Assembly: GCA_009693865.1 (NCBI GenBank)
Contig: SHWL01000020.1
Location: forward strand, 1-42,063
Reading direction: 5' to 3'
Length of the DNA stretch: 42,063 nt
Source of the DNA: Acetobacteraceae bacterium
Lineage (GTDB): Bacteria > Pseudomonadota > Alphaproteobacteria > Acetobacterales > Acetobacteraceae
Within the stretch, counting starts at the first letter, position 1. The number at the start of each line of letters is the position of its first letter. Under the pieces are notes generated by a model. It searched no databases. It was not told the origin of the DNA and saw only the letters and a program-made list of their open reading frames with translations. This document shows positions 14,302 through 22,081 of this stretch, one piece after another. The translations under genes and the position numbers were made by a program.

Positions 14302-16245
14302 TTACAGGATGTCCATCACGTCGCGCGACGTCCGCGCCGCGGCGATCAAACGGTCCGCGTCCTCCCGCAACAACAATCGTTCCGCCACCAGTTGTTCCGT
14401 CGCGGCGATGATTTTCGCGGCCCATGCGTGGTGGGAGGGATAACGGGAGGCGATCGAGGCGCGGGGATCGCCGGTTCGGGCGCGGTCGGCCTCGGTGGCC
14501 GGGAAGGGGATATAGGACCCCTGAACCGTGAACAGATCGCCCTCGGCATAGCCTGGAATGCGGACAGCCCAACCCGTGTGGGTGCCAAGCGGCGCGGCGA
14601 GCAGCGGATGGCGCAGGCCGCCCCGGCTGTTGCCGTCAGCGTCGGTGGCATTCACCCAGACAGGGTAAGCAGGACCGTCGATCGGCGGTTCGACCGAGTG
14701 ATCGCGCAAATGTAGTTCGTTCAGCACGTCGGGGAACCGGACGCCGGGTATGCGGGGGAACGCGCGCTCCGCCTCCGCCAGGGACACCAGCTCGCCCGCG
14801 GCGCGTGACGGAAACCGGCTGGCGGGTGGGGGCGTGCCGTGTTCCACCCACTCGGTCAGCGCGATCAGCAGCGCGCGCATCCAGGACCGGTAGCCCAGTG
14901 GATTGCCGGGCAACTGGCTGGCGTGCTTCGCCTCCGGCTTGTGCACAGCGTGCTGGGTGCTGGAGGCGAGGTAAATCCGCGCGCCATCCGGCATGGCAAC
15001 GTCCTCGCCCGCGGTATCCGTGCCGACCAGCGAAGCGCGCGCCGCCCACATGTCGGAATCCGCGTCCAAATGCATGATCTTCGGGCACACGCCGTCCGCC
15101 ATCGCGCGCCGCGCGATCCCATCTGTCTTGCCGCTGAGCCGGTCGGTCAACGTCGTGTAGGTGAAGGGGAACTGATCGTCGAGGAAGTCGTGGTCCTCAT
15201 GCTGACGCGAATACCGCCCAGGCTGGGCGAACGCACGGTTGATGTCAGTGCGGCGAGAGCCCGAAACAACCGGCAAGATCGCGTCGAACACAGGCCGGCC
15301 GTCCAGGTCCCGGTTGAACCCGTGATGCACGAGGTCGCGCAGCACTCGTCCGCTCTGCGAAATCCCAAAGCCCAGTGTATGCCGGATCACGCCGCGCAAC
15401 GGGTTCGCGGCAGAAGGATCGTGCCGCAGAAACGCCACCAGATCGCGAATGGCGGCGAAGCCGATCCCCATCACGATTGGGTCTTTGGCGGGGTAAATGA
15501 ATTCGTAAATCGCCCCGCGGTCGTAACCGGCGGCGCGGGCGATCTCCACGTGTGCGGCATCGACATAACGCCAGGTGAGATCGCGCGGCGTGGCCCGCTT
15601 GTCCTTCTCCCGTTGCCGGACCGTAAGGCTGGCCTTCGCCGGATCGAGGTCCGCGGCCGGGTAGGACAAAGTCCCAACAAACGACCGGTCCGACACTTCT
15701 TTGATGAACGCGTCCCCTGGGCCGAACCCCTCAGCGATGAACTCCTCGCGATTGATCCCGAGGATCGGGCCGCCGGCATTGGTGGCGACGGGAAACTCCG
15801 CGTCGAGCCGGTCGGCGCCCGCGGGGACGCCGGTTTGCCAGGCGCTCCAGAGCAGCGAGAACCCGCGCCGCATCAGGAACCCGTCTCCGGCATGCGCGGC
15901 GGTGGTGGGGCGATTGCCGTCGGCGCCGCGGTTAAGGCGGGTCAGAGCAACTTTATTGCCGCGGTTGACCACGTCGTACATCAGCCAGCCGTTGCCGCGC
16001 GACAGGTCGACCGGCCGCATCAGGGAAAAGCCTGAGCGGTATTCGACCCGCCCGGAGGCGTTGCGCGGCGCCTTGTCCAGGTTGACGATGGACACGTTCG
16101 ACGCGTGCGCGGGGTCGAGTTCTCCGAAAACCGTGCCTGACAGGCACTCATACGGCCCGACGCCGTCGAAAGCCGTGCCATCGAAGACGGGCGACAGGCG
16201 CTCGGTGATCTCGATATGCAGGACGCTGCCGGGTTGGTTGGGCAT
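14302..16245 (-). CDS. alpha/beta hydrolase-domain protein (PF20091-type)
   Basis: A 647-residue protein resembling the large 'alpha/beta hydrolase domain-containing' family. The N-terminal region contains GVGPYECLSGTVFGELDP; a central LGFGISQSGRVLRD (about 291-304) carries the presumed nucleophilic serine; FPFTYTTLTD and LDADSDMWAARASLVGTD lie later, with a His in STQHAVHK that may belong to the active site. The start at 16245 has AGGGGGAAACC directly upstream. An in-frame ATG 63 bases earlier would add MIFLSLAPSPAILAQA, which resembles a weak signal peptide, so export is not excluded. Function in the family is poorly defined (esterase or amidase-like). It is divergent from the amidohydrolase gene. 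Confidence 0.75.
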   Translation of the reverse strand: MPNQPGSVLHIEITERLSPVFDGTAFDGVGPYECLSGTVFGELDPAHASNVSIVNLDKAPRNASGRVEYRSGFSLMRPVDLSRGNGWLMYDVVNRGNKVALTRLNRGADGNRPTTAAHAGDGFLMRRGFSLLWSAWQTGVPAGADRLDAEFPVATNAGGPILGINREEFIAEGFGPGDAFIKEVSDRSFVGTLSYPAADLDPAKASLTVRQREKDKRATPRDLTWRYVDAAHVEIARAAGYDRGAIYEFIYPAKDPIVMGIGFAAIRDLVAFLRHDPSAANPLRGVIRHTLGFGISQSGRVLRDLVHHGFNRDLDGRPVFDAILPVVSGSRRTDINRAFAQPGRYSRQHEDHDFLDDQFPFTYTTLTDRLSGKTDGIARRAMADGVCPKIMHLDADSDMWAARASLVGTDTAGEDVAMPDGARIYLASSTQHAVHKPEAKHASQLPGNPLGYRSWMRALLIALTEWVEHGTPPPASRFPSRAAGELVSLAEAERAFPRIPGVRFPDVLNELHLRDHSVEPPIDGPAYPVWVNATDADGNSRGGLRHPLLAAPLGTHTGWAVRIPGYAEGDLFTVQGSYIPFPATEADRARTGDPRASIASRYPSHHAWAAKIIAATEQLVAERLLLREDADRLIAAARTSRDVMDIL

Positions 16246-16432
16246 GGTTTCCCCCTGAATGGCCTGTGCCAGAATTGCCGGCGACGGCGCCAGGGATAAG
16301 AATATCATGTTCCCGGCCGGACGATAAATGGCACGGCGAGGGGCTGGCCAGACAATTCCGGACCACGGCGACACCGCGATCGAGGTATGGTAGGCTCGCG
16401 CATCAACCGGCAACGCACGGGGAGGCACGGAA

Positions 16433-17503
16433 ATGCCAATCGCAGGGGGCCTGCTGACCAGCGCTCTGGCCAGCATCGCATTCGTCGGCTGCGCGATGGG
16501 AAGCATCTCGCCAACGCCAAATCCCGGGGCGAGGCGGCGTGAGGTCGTGGTCAACGGCAAGCGGGTCAAGACGATCGATGTGCATGCCCATTGCATCGTC
16601 CCGCCCGCCGCCGCGCTGATCGACCACCCGCTTGAAGCGCCGGCATTGCTGATGCACGACACCAGCACGCGCATCGCGGCGATGGACGCGCAAGGCATCG
16701 ATGTCGAGGCGCTGAGTATCAACCCGTTCTGGTATCGTGCCGGGCGCGACGCTGCCGCGGAGCTGATCCGGATTCAGAACGAGACATTGGTGGAATTCTG
16801 CGCGGCCAGCCCGGACCGCTTCGTCGCCTTCGCGACGGCGGCGCTTCAATTCCCCGAACTCGCCGCCGAGCAGGTCGAACACGCGGTCAAAATTCTCGGA
16901 TTTCGTGGTGTCGGCGTCGCGGGCAGCGTCGCGGGAGAGGAACTGTCTAATCCCAGATTTCATCCTTTCTGGGCCAAATGCGAGGAACTGGGCGTTCTGG
17001 TGTTCATGCATCCGCTTGGCACGCGCGAACTGGAACCGAGCGGGCGGCTTGCGGGCAGCGGCCTGCTGACCAACACGATCGGCAACCCGTTGGAGACCAC
17101 GATCGCGCTGTCGCATCTGATTTTCGAAGGCACGCTCGACCGTTTTCCTGGACTTAAGATTTGCGCGGCGCACGGCGGTGGGTTTCTGCCGTCCTATGCC
17201 AACCGGTCCGATGCGGTAACGCGGTGCTTTCCCGATCGGGTCGGACCGCTGCCGAAGAAGGCGCCAACCGCGTATCTGCGGGACGGTCAGTTGTTTTTCG
17301 ACACGATCGTCTTCACGCCCGAGGGGTTGCGTCACCTGATCGCGGAAACCGGTGTTGGCCAGATCATGATCGGGACCGATTACCCGTTCCCCTGGACCAG
17401 CACCGAGGTCGATCTCGTGCTCAACACGCCGGGACTGACCGATGATCAGCGGATCGCGATCCTTGGTGGAACCGCGGCTCGGCTGCTTGGCATTCCATCC
17501 TGA
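16433..17503 (+). CDS. amidohydrolase 2 family protein (ACMSD/decarboxylase-like), possible lipoprotein
   Basis: A 356-residue metal-dependent TIM-barrel protein. Metal-binding elements are DVHAHC (about 49-54), FMHPLG, AAHGGGF and GTDYPFPW near the C-terminus. These match amidohydrolase-2 enzymes such as aminocarboxymuconate semialdehyde decarboxylase and resorcylate or vanillate decarboxylases. The first 25 residues (MPIAGGLLTSALASIAFVGC) look like a signal sequence with a possible lipobox AFVGC, unusual for this family; the true start might instead be downstream. It is near a maleylacetate-reductase-like gene, which hints at aromatic acid breakdown. Confidence 0.8.
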   Translation: MPIAGGLLTSALASIAFVGCAMGSISPTPNPGARRREVVVNGKRVKTIDVHAHCIVPPAAALIDHPLEAPALLMHDTSTRIAAMDAQGIDVEALSINPFWYRAGRDAAAELIRIQNETLVEFCAASPDRFVAFATAALQFPELAAEQVEHAVKILGFRGVGVAGSVAGEELSNPRFHPFWAKCEELGVLVFMHPLGTRELEPSGRLAGSGLLTNTIGNPLETTIALSHLIFEGTLDRFPGLKICAAHGGGFLPSYANRSDAVTRCFPDRVGPLPKKAPTAYLRDGQLFFDTIVFTPEGLRHLIAETGVGQIMIGTDYPFPWTSTEVDLVLNTPGLTDDQRIAILGGTAARLLGIPS

Positions 17504-17769
17504 CGGGAGCCGGTTCCGATTAGTTCGCGTACCCGGGTGGCGCAATCCGTCAGCAGATCGGTAATCCGCGCCAGTTCCTCGATCGCCGGCAATGGTTCTG
17601 GGTCGTCTTCCAGGCCGGGATACCGGTAAGCGACGCCCCAGATGGTCAGGCTGCGGATGGCCTCGGCCTGAGGGGTGAATCGCGGGTAGAGCATCGGAAT
17701 CCGGGCGGCGAGTTCGTCCAGATCGTGGACGCGGCGGAAGGCTTCCCCGGCCAGGACAAGGAGCGCCTT

Positions 17770-17938
17770 AGGCGACACCCAATATTACCGCTTCAATACG
17801 GCTTACTATCTCCCGTCATGGCCCGGCTCGTCCGGGCCACCGGTCGCGTTACCGTGCTGGTATAGGTGGCCCGGACGAGCCGTGCCATGACGAAATGGGG
17901 AGATATGCGCACGACTCAGTTAATCTTGGGCGTCGCCT
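17770..17938. mobile_element. MITE-like element (about 169 bp) inserted in the HEPN gene
   Basis: The ends are inverted repeats: AGGCGACACCCAATATTA at 17770 and, on the other strand, AGGCGACGCCCAAGATTA ending at 17938, 16 of 18 matching. A near-perfect REP doublet fills the centre. The HEPN coding sequence is continuous if the element is removed. CGCCTT occurs at both borders (17764-17769 and 17934-17939) and could be a 6-base target duplication. In that case the right border lies at 17933 and the terminal repeats are offset; the two readings cannot be separated here. No transposase is encoded, so it would be mobilised in trans. Confidence 0.65.
17814..17892. repeat. REP doublet B
   Basis: Inverted arms of 28 bases, CGTCATGGCCCGGCTCGTCC plus GGGCCACC, differ at one position. 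Each arm has its own hairpin (GGCCCGG / CCGGGCC around CTCGT). The centre contains ACCGTGCTGGTATAGG, similar to ACCGTGCCGCTACGGA in doublet C. It forms the core of the element interrupting the HEPN gene. Confidence 0.75.
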
Positions 17939-18086
17939 TTACCAGTTGCTCGGCGGCCTGTTGCAAATGGTAGGCGCTGGCGCCGGGAGTGGCAGGCGAG
18001 CGGCAGCGATCGCGACATCGATGTCTTCGTCGATGATCGCCAGCCAGCGCCTGGCCTCCCGCCGGTTCTCTGGCTGAATGGGCCGG

Positions 18087-18410
18087 TCAGGCCCGCTCAT
18101 ATACCGCGATTCCTTCGATGGCGGCCTCATAGGCCAAGGTCCCGGCGATTTTGGCGCGGCGGCGGTAAACGGCATCCCTGACCGGGATCACGTCCGCGGC
18201 CTTGTCGAAACCTTGCCGTGATTCCCAGCCGGCCCGTAACGTCAGGCGGTCCGCGGGGGCATCGTCGTCGAGGATGACCAGAAGATCGATGTCGCTTTCC
18301 GGGCCGGCCTGGTCGCGCGCGCGCGATCCGAACAGGATGACGCGGCGCGGGTGGAAATAAGCCACCACACGGTTCAACAACTCTGGCGGCACCAGCGGCG
18401 TTTCGCGCAT
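18087..18410 (-). CDS. mntA: minimal nucleotidyltransferase (MntA-type), partner toxin broken
   Basis: A 107-residue MNT protein, MRETPLVPPELLNRVVAYFH..., with GSRARDQAGPESDIDLLV (about residues 29-46). The metal-binding DxD is intact, but the usual RGD after the GSxA motif reads RDQ. It is a clear paralogue of the gene at 11422-11739, sharing PLVPPELL, YFxPRRVIxFGS and the DVIPxRxxxYRR region. The downstream HEPN partner is destroyed, so this antitoxin now stands alone or could act on the intact HEPN toxin 7 kb away. Confidence 0.82.
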   Translation of the reverse strand: MRETPLVPPELLNRVVAYFHPRRVILFGSRARDQAGPESDIDLLVILDDDAPADRLTLRAGWESRQGFDKAADVIPVRDAVYRRRAKIAGTLAYEAAIEGIAVYERA

Positions 18411-18634
18411 AAAATCGCACCTCTCAGGCCCAGCGGCGGACGCATCGTAGCACGATTGCCGCGCGGGCTGGTATGCACGGGCAACGCTCGCGGCGGCATG
18501 TATGACAACGCCTCTGCCGGTCCTTGAACGCCTCGGTCACGCGGACTACCGTCTCACGCCGTCTTGGCCGATTTCGGCGCCAGATGGGACATGACGTTGC
18601 TGAACGATAATGATAGGATGGGAGATCACAAGCC

Positions 18635-19477
18635 ATGGCGACCATAGACGTCCAGGTTCACGCCTATGAACGCGACCGCCCAGGCCGTCCCTGGGCCGCC
18701 GTGCTGCACGGTCCGGCGGAGGTGACCGGCGACGACATGGTTGCCGCCATGGACGCGGTGGGGGTCGATGGCGCGCTGCTGGTCTCCCCGTTCACGATGT
18801 ATCGTTACGATGCCAGCTATGCCATCGAGGTTCATGCCGCGCATCCCGGCCGGTTCGCGTTGATCAAACCGGTCGACTCCACCGACCCAGGCGTGGCGGA
18901 GACGATCGCGGATTGGGCCGCCGCCAATGGCACCGTCGCGATCCGGATCATGATGAGAGGCGAGGTGTCCACCGACCCCGCCGATCCCGGCCTGAACCGG
19001 GTGTTGGCCGCCGCCGCGCGGCACTCTCTGCCGGTCAACCTCATGTGCACCGGCCGCCTGGAGCAAGCCGGGCAACTCGCGGCGCGCCATCCCGATACGA
19101 GGCTGGTGATCGACCACCTCGGGCTACCACAGCCGCACGAGCCGCCTGCGCCCGCCGCGCCATGGGCCGATCTTCCGAAGCTGTTGGCTCTGGCGGCCCA
19201 CGACAACATCGTGGTGAAGATCTCCGGGGCTTGCACGCTCTCGCACGAGGCTTTCCCGTACAAAGACATCTGGGATCCGCTGTTTCGTATTTTCGACGCG
19301 TTCGGGTTCGATCGTTGCATGTGGGGGACGGATTGGACCCGCGCGGTCGGGGTTTTGACTTACGCGCAGGGGGTTGAGGCTTTTCGCGTCACCGATCGTC
19401 TGTCCGGCGGCGACAGCGCGGCCCTCATGGGTGGGACTCTCCAGCGGGTCTATGACTGGTCGCCGTCGAAAGCCTGA
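18635..19477 (+). CDS. amidohydrolase 2 family protein
   Basis: A 280-residue TIM-barrel amidohydrolase. The N-terminal metal motif is DVQVHAY (5-11). Later features are LVIDHLGLPQP, VVKISGACTLSH, and the catalytic-Asp region RCMWGTDWTRA near residue 230. Enzymes of this group hydrolyse lactones (such as 2-pyrone-4,6-dicarboxylate) or decarboxylate. A GGGAG ribosome site precedes ATG 18635 by about 13 bases, and a GATAAT box lies a little upstream. A truncated copy with strong similarity lies at 22082-22603. Confidence 0.85.
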   Translation: MATIDVQVHAYERDRPGRPWAAVLHGPAEVTGDDMVAAMDAVGVDGALLVSPFTMYRYDASYAIEVHAAHPGRFALIKPVDSTDPGVAETIADWAAANGTVAIRIMMRGEVSTDPADPGLNRVLAAAARHSLPVNLMCTGRLEQAGQLAARHPDTRLVIDHLGLPQPHEPPAPAAPWADLPKLLALAAHDNIVVKISGACTLSHEAFPYKDIWDPLFRIFDAFGFDRCMWGTDWTRAVGVLTYAQGVEAFRVTDRLSGGDSAALMGGTLQRVYDWSPSKA

Positions 19478-19497
19478 TCGGCCCGACGTCCGGCCGC

Positions 19498-20298
19498 CTA
19501 TGATGCCCGGCTGGGGCCCACCAGCGTCGCGCCGCCGTCCACGCCCAGGACCTGCCCGGTGATGAAACGGGCCTGCTCGGAGAGAAGGAACCGCACAGCG
19601 GACCCGATGTCCCAACCGGTGCCCTCGCGCCCGAGCACCGAGGCCCGGCGGCGCGTATCTCTCGCCTGTTCGGTCATGCCGCGCTCATAAACCATCGGCG
19701 TGTAGACCGGCCCGGGGAACACGCAGTTCACCCGAATGCCGTCGGGGCCGTGATCGACCGCCATTGCCTGGCTCAACGCGATAACCGCGCCCTTGGAGAC
19801 GCTATAGGCCGTCAGTCCACGCGGGCGCAGCGCGGAAATGGACGATATGTTGACGATCGCTCCCCCGCCCGCGGTGCGGATCATCGCGGGGATCGCGTGC
19901 TTGCAGGTGAGGAACATGGTGTCCACGTTCACGCGCATCACCCGAGCCCAGTTCTCCTCGGTTTCGTCGACGACGCTGCCTTTGCTGCCAATGCCCACGT
20001 TGTTGTCGAGGCAATCCAACCTACCCCAACGGGACACCGCGTCCGCGACCATGGCGGCGCATTGCGCAGACTCCGTGACGTCGTAGGAGACGGCGGCCGC
20101 GCTGCCACCTTCGCCCTGGATCATCGCGACGGTGCGTTCGGCCAGAGGCAGATCGCGATCGACGACCAGCACATGGGCGCCCGCGCGTGCCAGTAAAATG
20201 CATGCCGCGCGGCCGTTGCCGATGCCGTCGCCCGCCGCGCCTCCACCGGTGACGATCGCTACCTTTCCCGCCAGGCCCCATTCCTCATTCGGCGTCAT
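19498..20298 (-). CDS. short-chain dehydrogenase/reductase (SDR)
   Basis: A 266-residue classical SDR. The cofactor loop is TGGGAAGDGIGNG (longer than the common TGxxxGIG, with extra Ala/Gly/Asp), followed by VDRD at the end of the second strand, which favours NAD. NNVG replaces NNAG; ISS and YSVSKG supply the Ser-Tyr-Lys triad; PGPVYTPM and GQVLGVDGG close the fold. Its end lies 20 bases from the convergent amidohydrolase. Substrate unknown. Confidence 0.86.
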   Translation of the reverse strand: MTPNEEWGLAGKVAIVTGGGAAGDGIGNGRAACILLARAGAHVLVVDRDLPLAERTVAMIQGEGGSAAAVSYDVTESAQCAAMVADAVSRWGRLDCLDNNVGIGSKGSVVDETEENWARVMRVNVDTMFLTCKHAIPAMIRTAGGGAIVNISSISALRPRGLTAYSVSKGAVIALSQAMAVDHGPDGIRVNCVFPGPVYTPMVYERGMTEQARDTRRRASVLGREGTGWDIGSAVRFLLSEQARFITGQVLGVDGGATLVGPSRAS

Positions 20299-20528
20299 CG
20301 CGTGTGTTCCCCATTCGTTGGCGGGTCACCTTGTGCATGACTCTGGCGATGACGTCGATCTTCGATAAACCGGCATGCCGCATGACCCGCGAAGGACGGC
20401 TCAGGCCCGGCTCTTGAACCTCGGGACCACGCGGCGTACCGTCCCGGTCGAATAACGTCGGTCAGGCTCAATTCAGCGCGAAGTGGGGCAGGCCGTTCGG
20501 GAGCGTTATCGAACAGGTGGGGGACGTC

Positions 20529-21350
20529 ATGCCGGCAATCGATCTCGCCTTGGTTACCGGCAGCTCCCGCGGCCGGCGGGCGTGTAGACCGGGCTGGTTT
20601 CGTAATTCAGAAGCTGGCTGGCTTTGGCCTCGTCGAGACCGGATTTGGCGCCGTTCGCGGCGGTATGGGCCATGCAATAGCGGCAAGCGGCGGCGCTGCT
20701 GACGGCATGGGCTGTCTGGGCCTTGAATCGCCCAAGGACTGGCGGGCGCGGGCGCGGCGGGATTCCTGGCCTTCGATGTGACCGATCCCGCCGCGATCCG
20801 GGCAGGATTCGCGCGAATCGCGGCGGAACATGGGCGGCTGGATATTCTGGTGAACAACGCCGGCGTGATTCCGCGCGGGCCATTGCTGGAGCCGACCGAC
20901 GCGGCGTGGTCCTCGGTCATGGAGTCGAACCTATCGGCGTATTTTCGCATGGCGCGGGAGGCTGCGCGGATCATGGTGCCCGCGAAGCGCGGACGGATTA
21001 TCAATGTTTCGTCGATTCTGGGCTTCATCGCGCGGCCGGGTGTGCCGGGGTATGTGACCGCGAAGGCAGGCCTGCACGGACTGACGCGGGCGCGGGCGCT
21101 GGCGGTGGAGCTGGCGCCGCACGGCGTGACGGTGAACGCTCTGGCGCCGGGGTTTTTCCCGACCGGCGCGGTTGATGTTCTGCACAAGAACCCGGATTTC
21201 AACGCGATGGTCGTGGGCCGGGCGCCGATGGGACGGTGCGGGAACCCGCCGGAACTCGCGGGCCCGGTGGTGTTTCTGGCCTCCGACGCGTCGTCTTATA
21301 TGACGGGGCACGTGCTGGTGGTCGATCGGGGGACGCCGGCGGCGCTGTAA
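20529..21350 (+). pseudogene. SDR gene disrupted: Rossmann segment replaced by an inverted foreign fragment
   Basis: It begins as an SDR with MPAIDLALVTGSSRG (20529-20573). SDR sequence resumes only at about 20742 (AGAGAAGFLAFDVTDPAAIR) and continues to a normal end with NNAGVI, NVSSILG, YVTAKAG and GHVLVVDRGTPAAL. About 40 residues of the nucleotide-binding domain (the rest of the Gly-rich loop, helix and second strand) are missing. In their place is about 160 bases that read as an AhpD-like protein on the opposite strand. Frame is not maintained (stop at about 20585). An internal GTG at 20778 could start a 190-residue product, but it could not bind NAD(P). Confidence 0.78.
20575..20735 (-). 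pseudogene. carboxymuconolactone decarboxylase/AhpD-like fragment inside the SDR gene
   Basis: On the minus strand this encodes GRFKAQTAHAVSSAAACRYC followed by MAHTAANGAKSGLDEAKASQ and LLNYETSPVYTPA. The CRYCMAHTA motif (CxxC plus His) is the peroxidatic/redox site of the AhpD/CMD family, and NYETSPVYTPA is the segment that follows it in many relatives. Both ends of the protein are missing. Similarity stops where SDR sequence begins on each side, and GGCGGGCG-rich sequence occurs at both junctions, so microhomology may have mediated the rearrangement. Confidence 0.7.
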
Positions 21351-21374
21351 CGCCTGTCCCGCGAGGTTGCATTC

Positions 21375-21392
21375 GGCACGTTTATACGTGCC
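21375..21392. terminator. hairpin downstream of the SDR remnant
   Basis: GGCACG and CGTGCC form a perfect 6-base stem with a TTTATA loop, 25 bases after the SDR stop. No T-run follows directly, so a factor-independent terminator is uncertain. An 8-T run lies about 60 bases further on but is not adjacent to a stem. Confidence 0.3.
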
Positions 21393-21513
21393 CCGCCCCG
21401 CGGGCCGCGACATTTCGCATGGTTGGCGACGATTTAAATTGACTCTGCCCCGAGACATCTGCTTTTTTTTCACCTCGTAACGAACAGATCAACTCAAACG
21501 CGGGAGACATCGC

Positions 21514-22077
21514 ATGGTGGATAAAGTGCTGCGGATCGCTTTGGTCCCGTCATATAGTTTCGCTGGCGAGAATTTTGGCGACGGCAGCCTCTATGCGACC
21601 GCGTTGATTCTCATGGAATACTTCAAGAAATGCATCGCCAGCACGAAATACACCTCGGTCGATTATTTTTTCGAAATGAAACCGGCGGAGGTGACAAACG
21701 ACGATCTGGTTTGCTACATGCTCGCGAACCAGAATCGCAGCATCGTCGCGAAGAAGGCCCCTGGGCAGGCGATCGGCGGTTCCGGATCGACCTTCTACAG
21801 CAAGGTCGATAGCGCGGTGATCAGCGAAATCTATATCGATACGACGGCGGGCGATGGCAACCGCTATAAGCTCGTCGCGAACATAATATTCCACGAATTG
21901 ATGCATAACCGGTTGGATGCCGGGCCGACGATATGGCTGAACGTGCATAACGTGGTCAACGGGGTGCTGACGACCAGCAAGCCGATTACCTCTTACATGG
22001 ACATGTCGGCGGCCGACGCGGCGGCGATGCGGCGCGGCCTGACCCATCCGCGCAAGCAATACACCGGAGGAATGTAG
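21514..22077 (+). CDS. unrecognised protein with an HExxH zinc-peptidase motif
   Basis: A 187-residue protein that I cannot place in a named family. FHELMHNRLDAG (about 126-137) contains HExxH, the gluzincin/metzincin zinc site, preceded by the hydrophobic helix KLVANII. A candidate third ligand is Asp135 or His145 (WLNVHN). An N-terminal IALVPSYSFAGENFGDGSLYATA and a GGSGSTFYSKVDSAVISEIYIDTTAGDG stretch suggest a small alpha/beta domain. There is no signal peptide. GGGAG lies 8 bases before the ATG, and a TTGACT box about 80 bases upstream. Base composition is less GC-rich than its neighbours, suggesting acquisition. It is isolated between two broken genes. Confidence 0.65.
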   Translation: MVDKVLRIALVPSYSFAGENFGDGSLYATALILMEYFKKCIASTKYTSVDYFFEMKPAEVTNDDLVCYMLANQNRSIVAKKAPGQAIGGSGSTFYSKVDSAVISEIYIDTTAGDGNRYKLVANIIFHELMHNRLDAGPTIWLNVHNVVNGVLTTSKPITSYMDMSAADAAAMRRGLTHPRKQYTGGM

Positions 22078-22081
22078 CCTC

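Larger units (their letters stand above)
17446..18100 (-). pseudogene. hepT: HEPN toxin gene split by a MITE-like insertion and frameshifted
   Basis: The 5' part starts at ATG 18100 (MSGPDRPIQPENRREARRWL, then AIIDEDIDVAIAAARLPLP). It shifts frame near 17985 and continues as GASAYHLQQAAEQLVKA. It then runs into the repeat element at 17770-17938. HEPN coding resumes on the other side as KALLVLAGEAFRRVHDLDEL through RVRELIG. Joining the pieces across the element restores the expected LVKALLVLAG sequence. The start overlaps the upstream MNT gene by 14 bases, as in the intact paralogue. The reading frame then runs on to 17446, overlapping the end of the convergent amidohydrolase gene. At least two independent lesions make it non-functional. 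Confidence 0.78.

Noticed and set aside
14839-16035. Long plus-strand open frame opposite the PF20091-type hydrolase
   Set aside because: Typical high-GC antisense frame without motifs; the minus-strand gene is well supported.
18506-20447. About 40 bases at 18506-18545 resemble 20408-20447 (CTTGAAC...CTCGG...CACGCGG..TACCGTC)
   Set aside because: Identity is only around 75-80 percent in GC-rich intergenic DNA, with no terminal repeats or coding match; too weak to call a repeat family.
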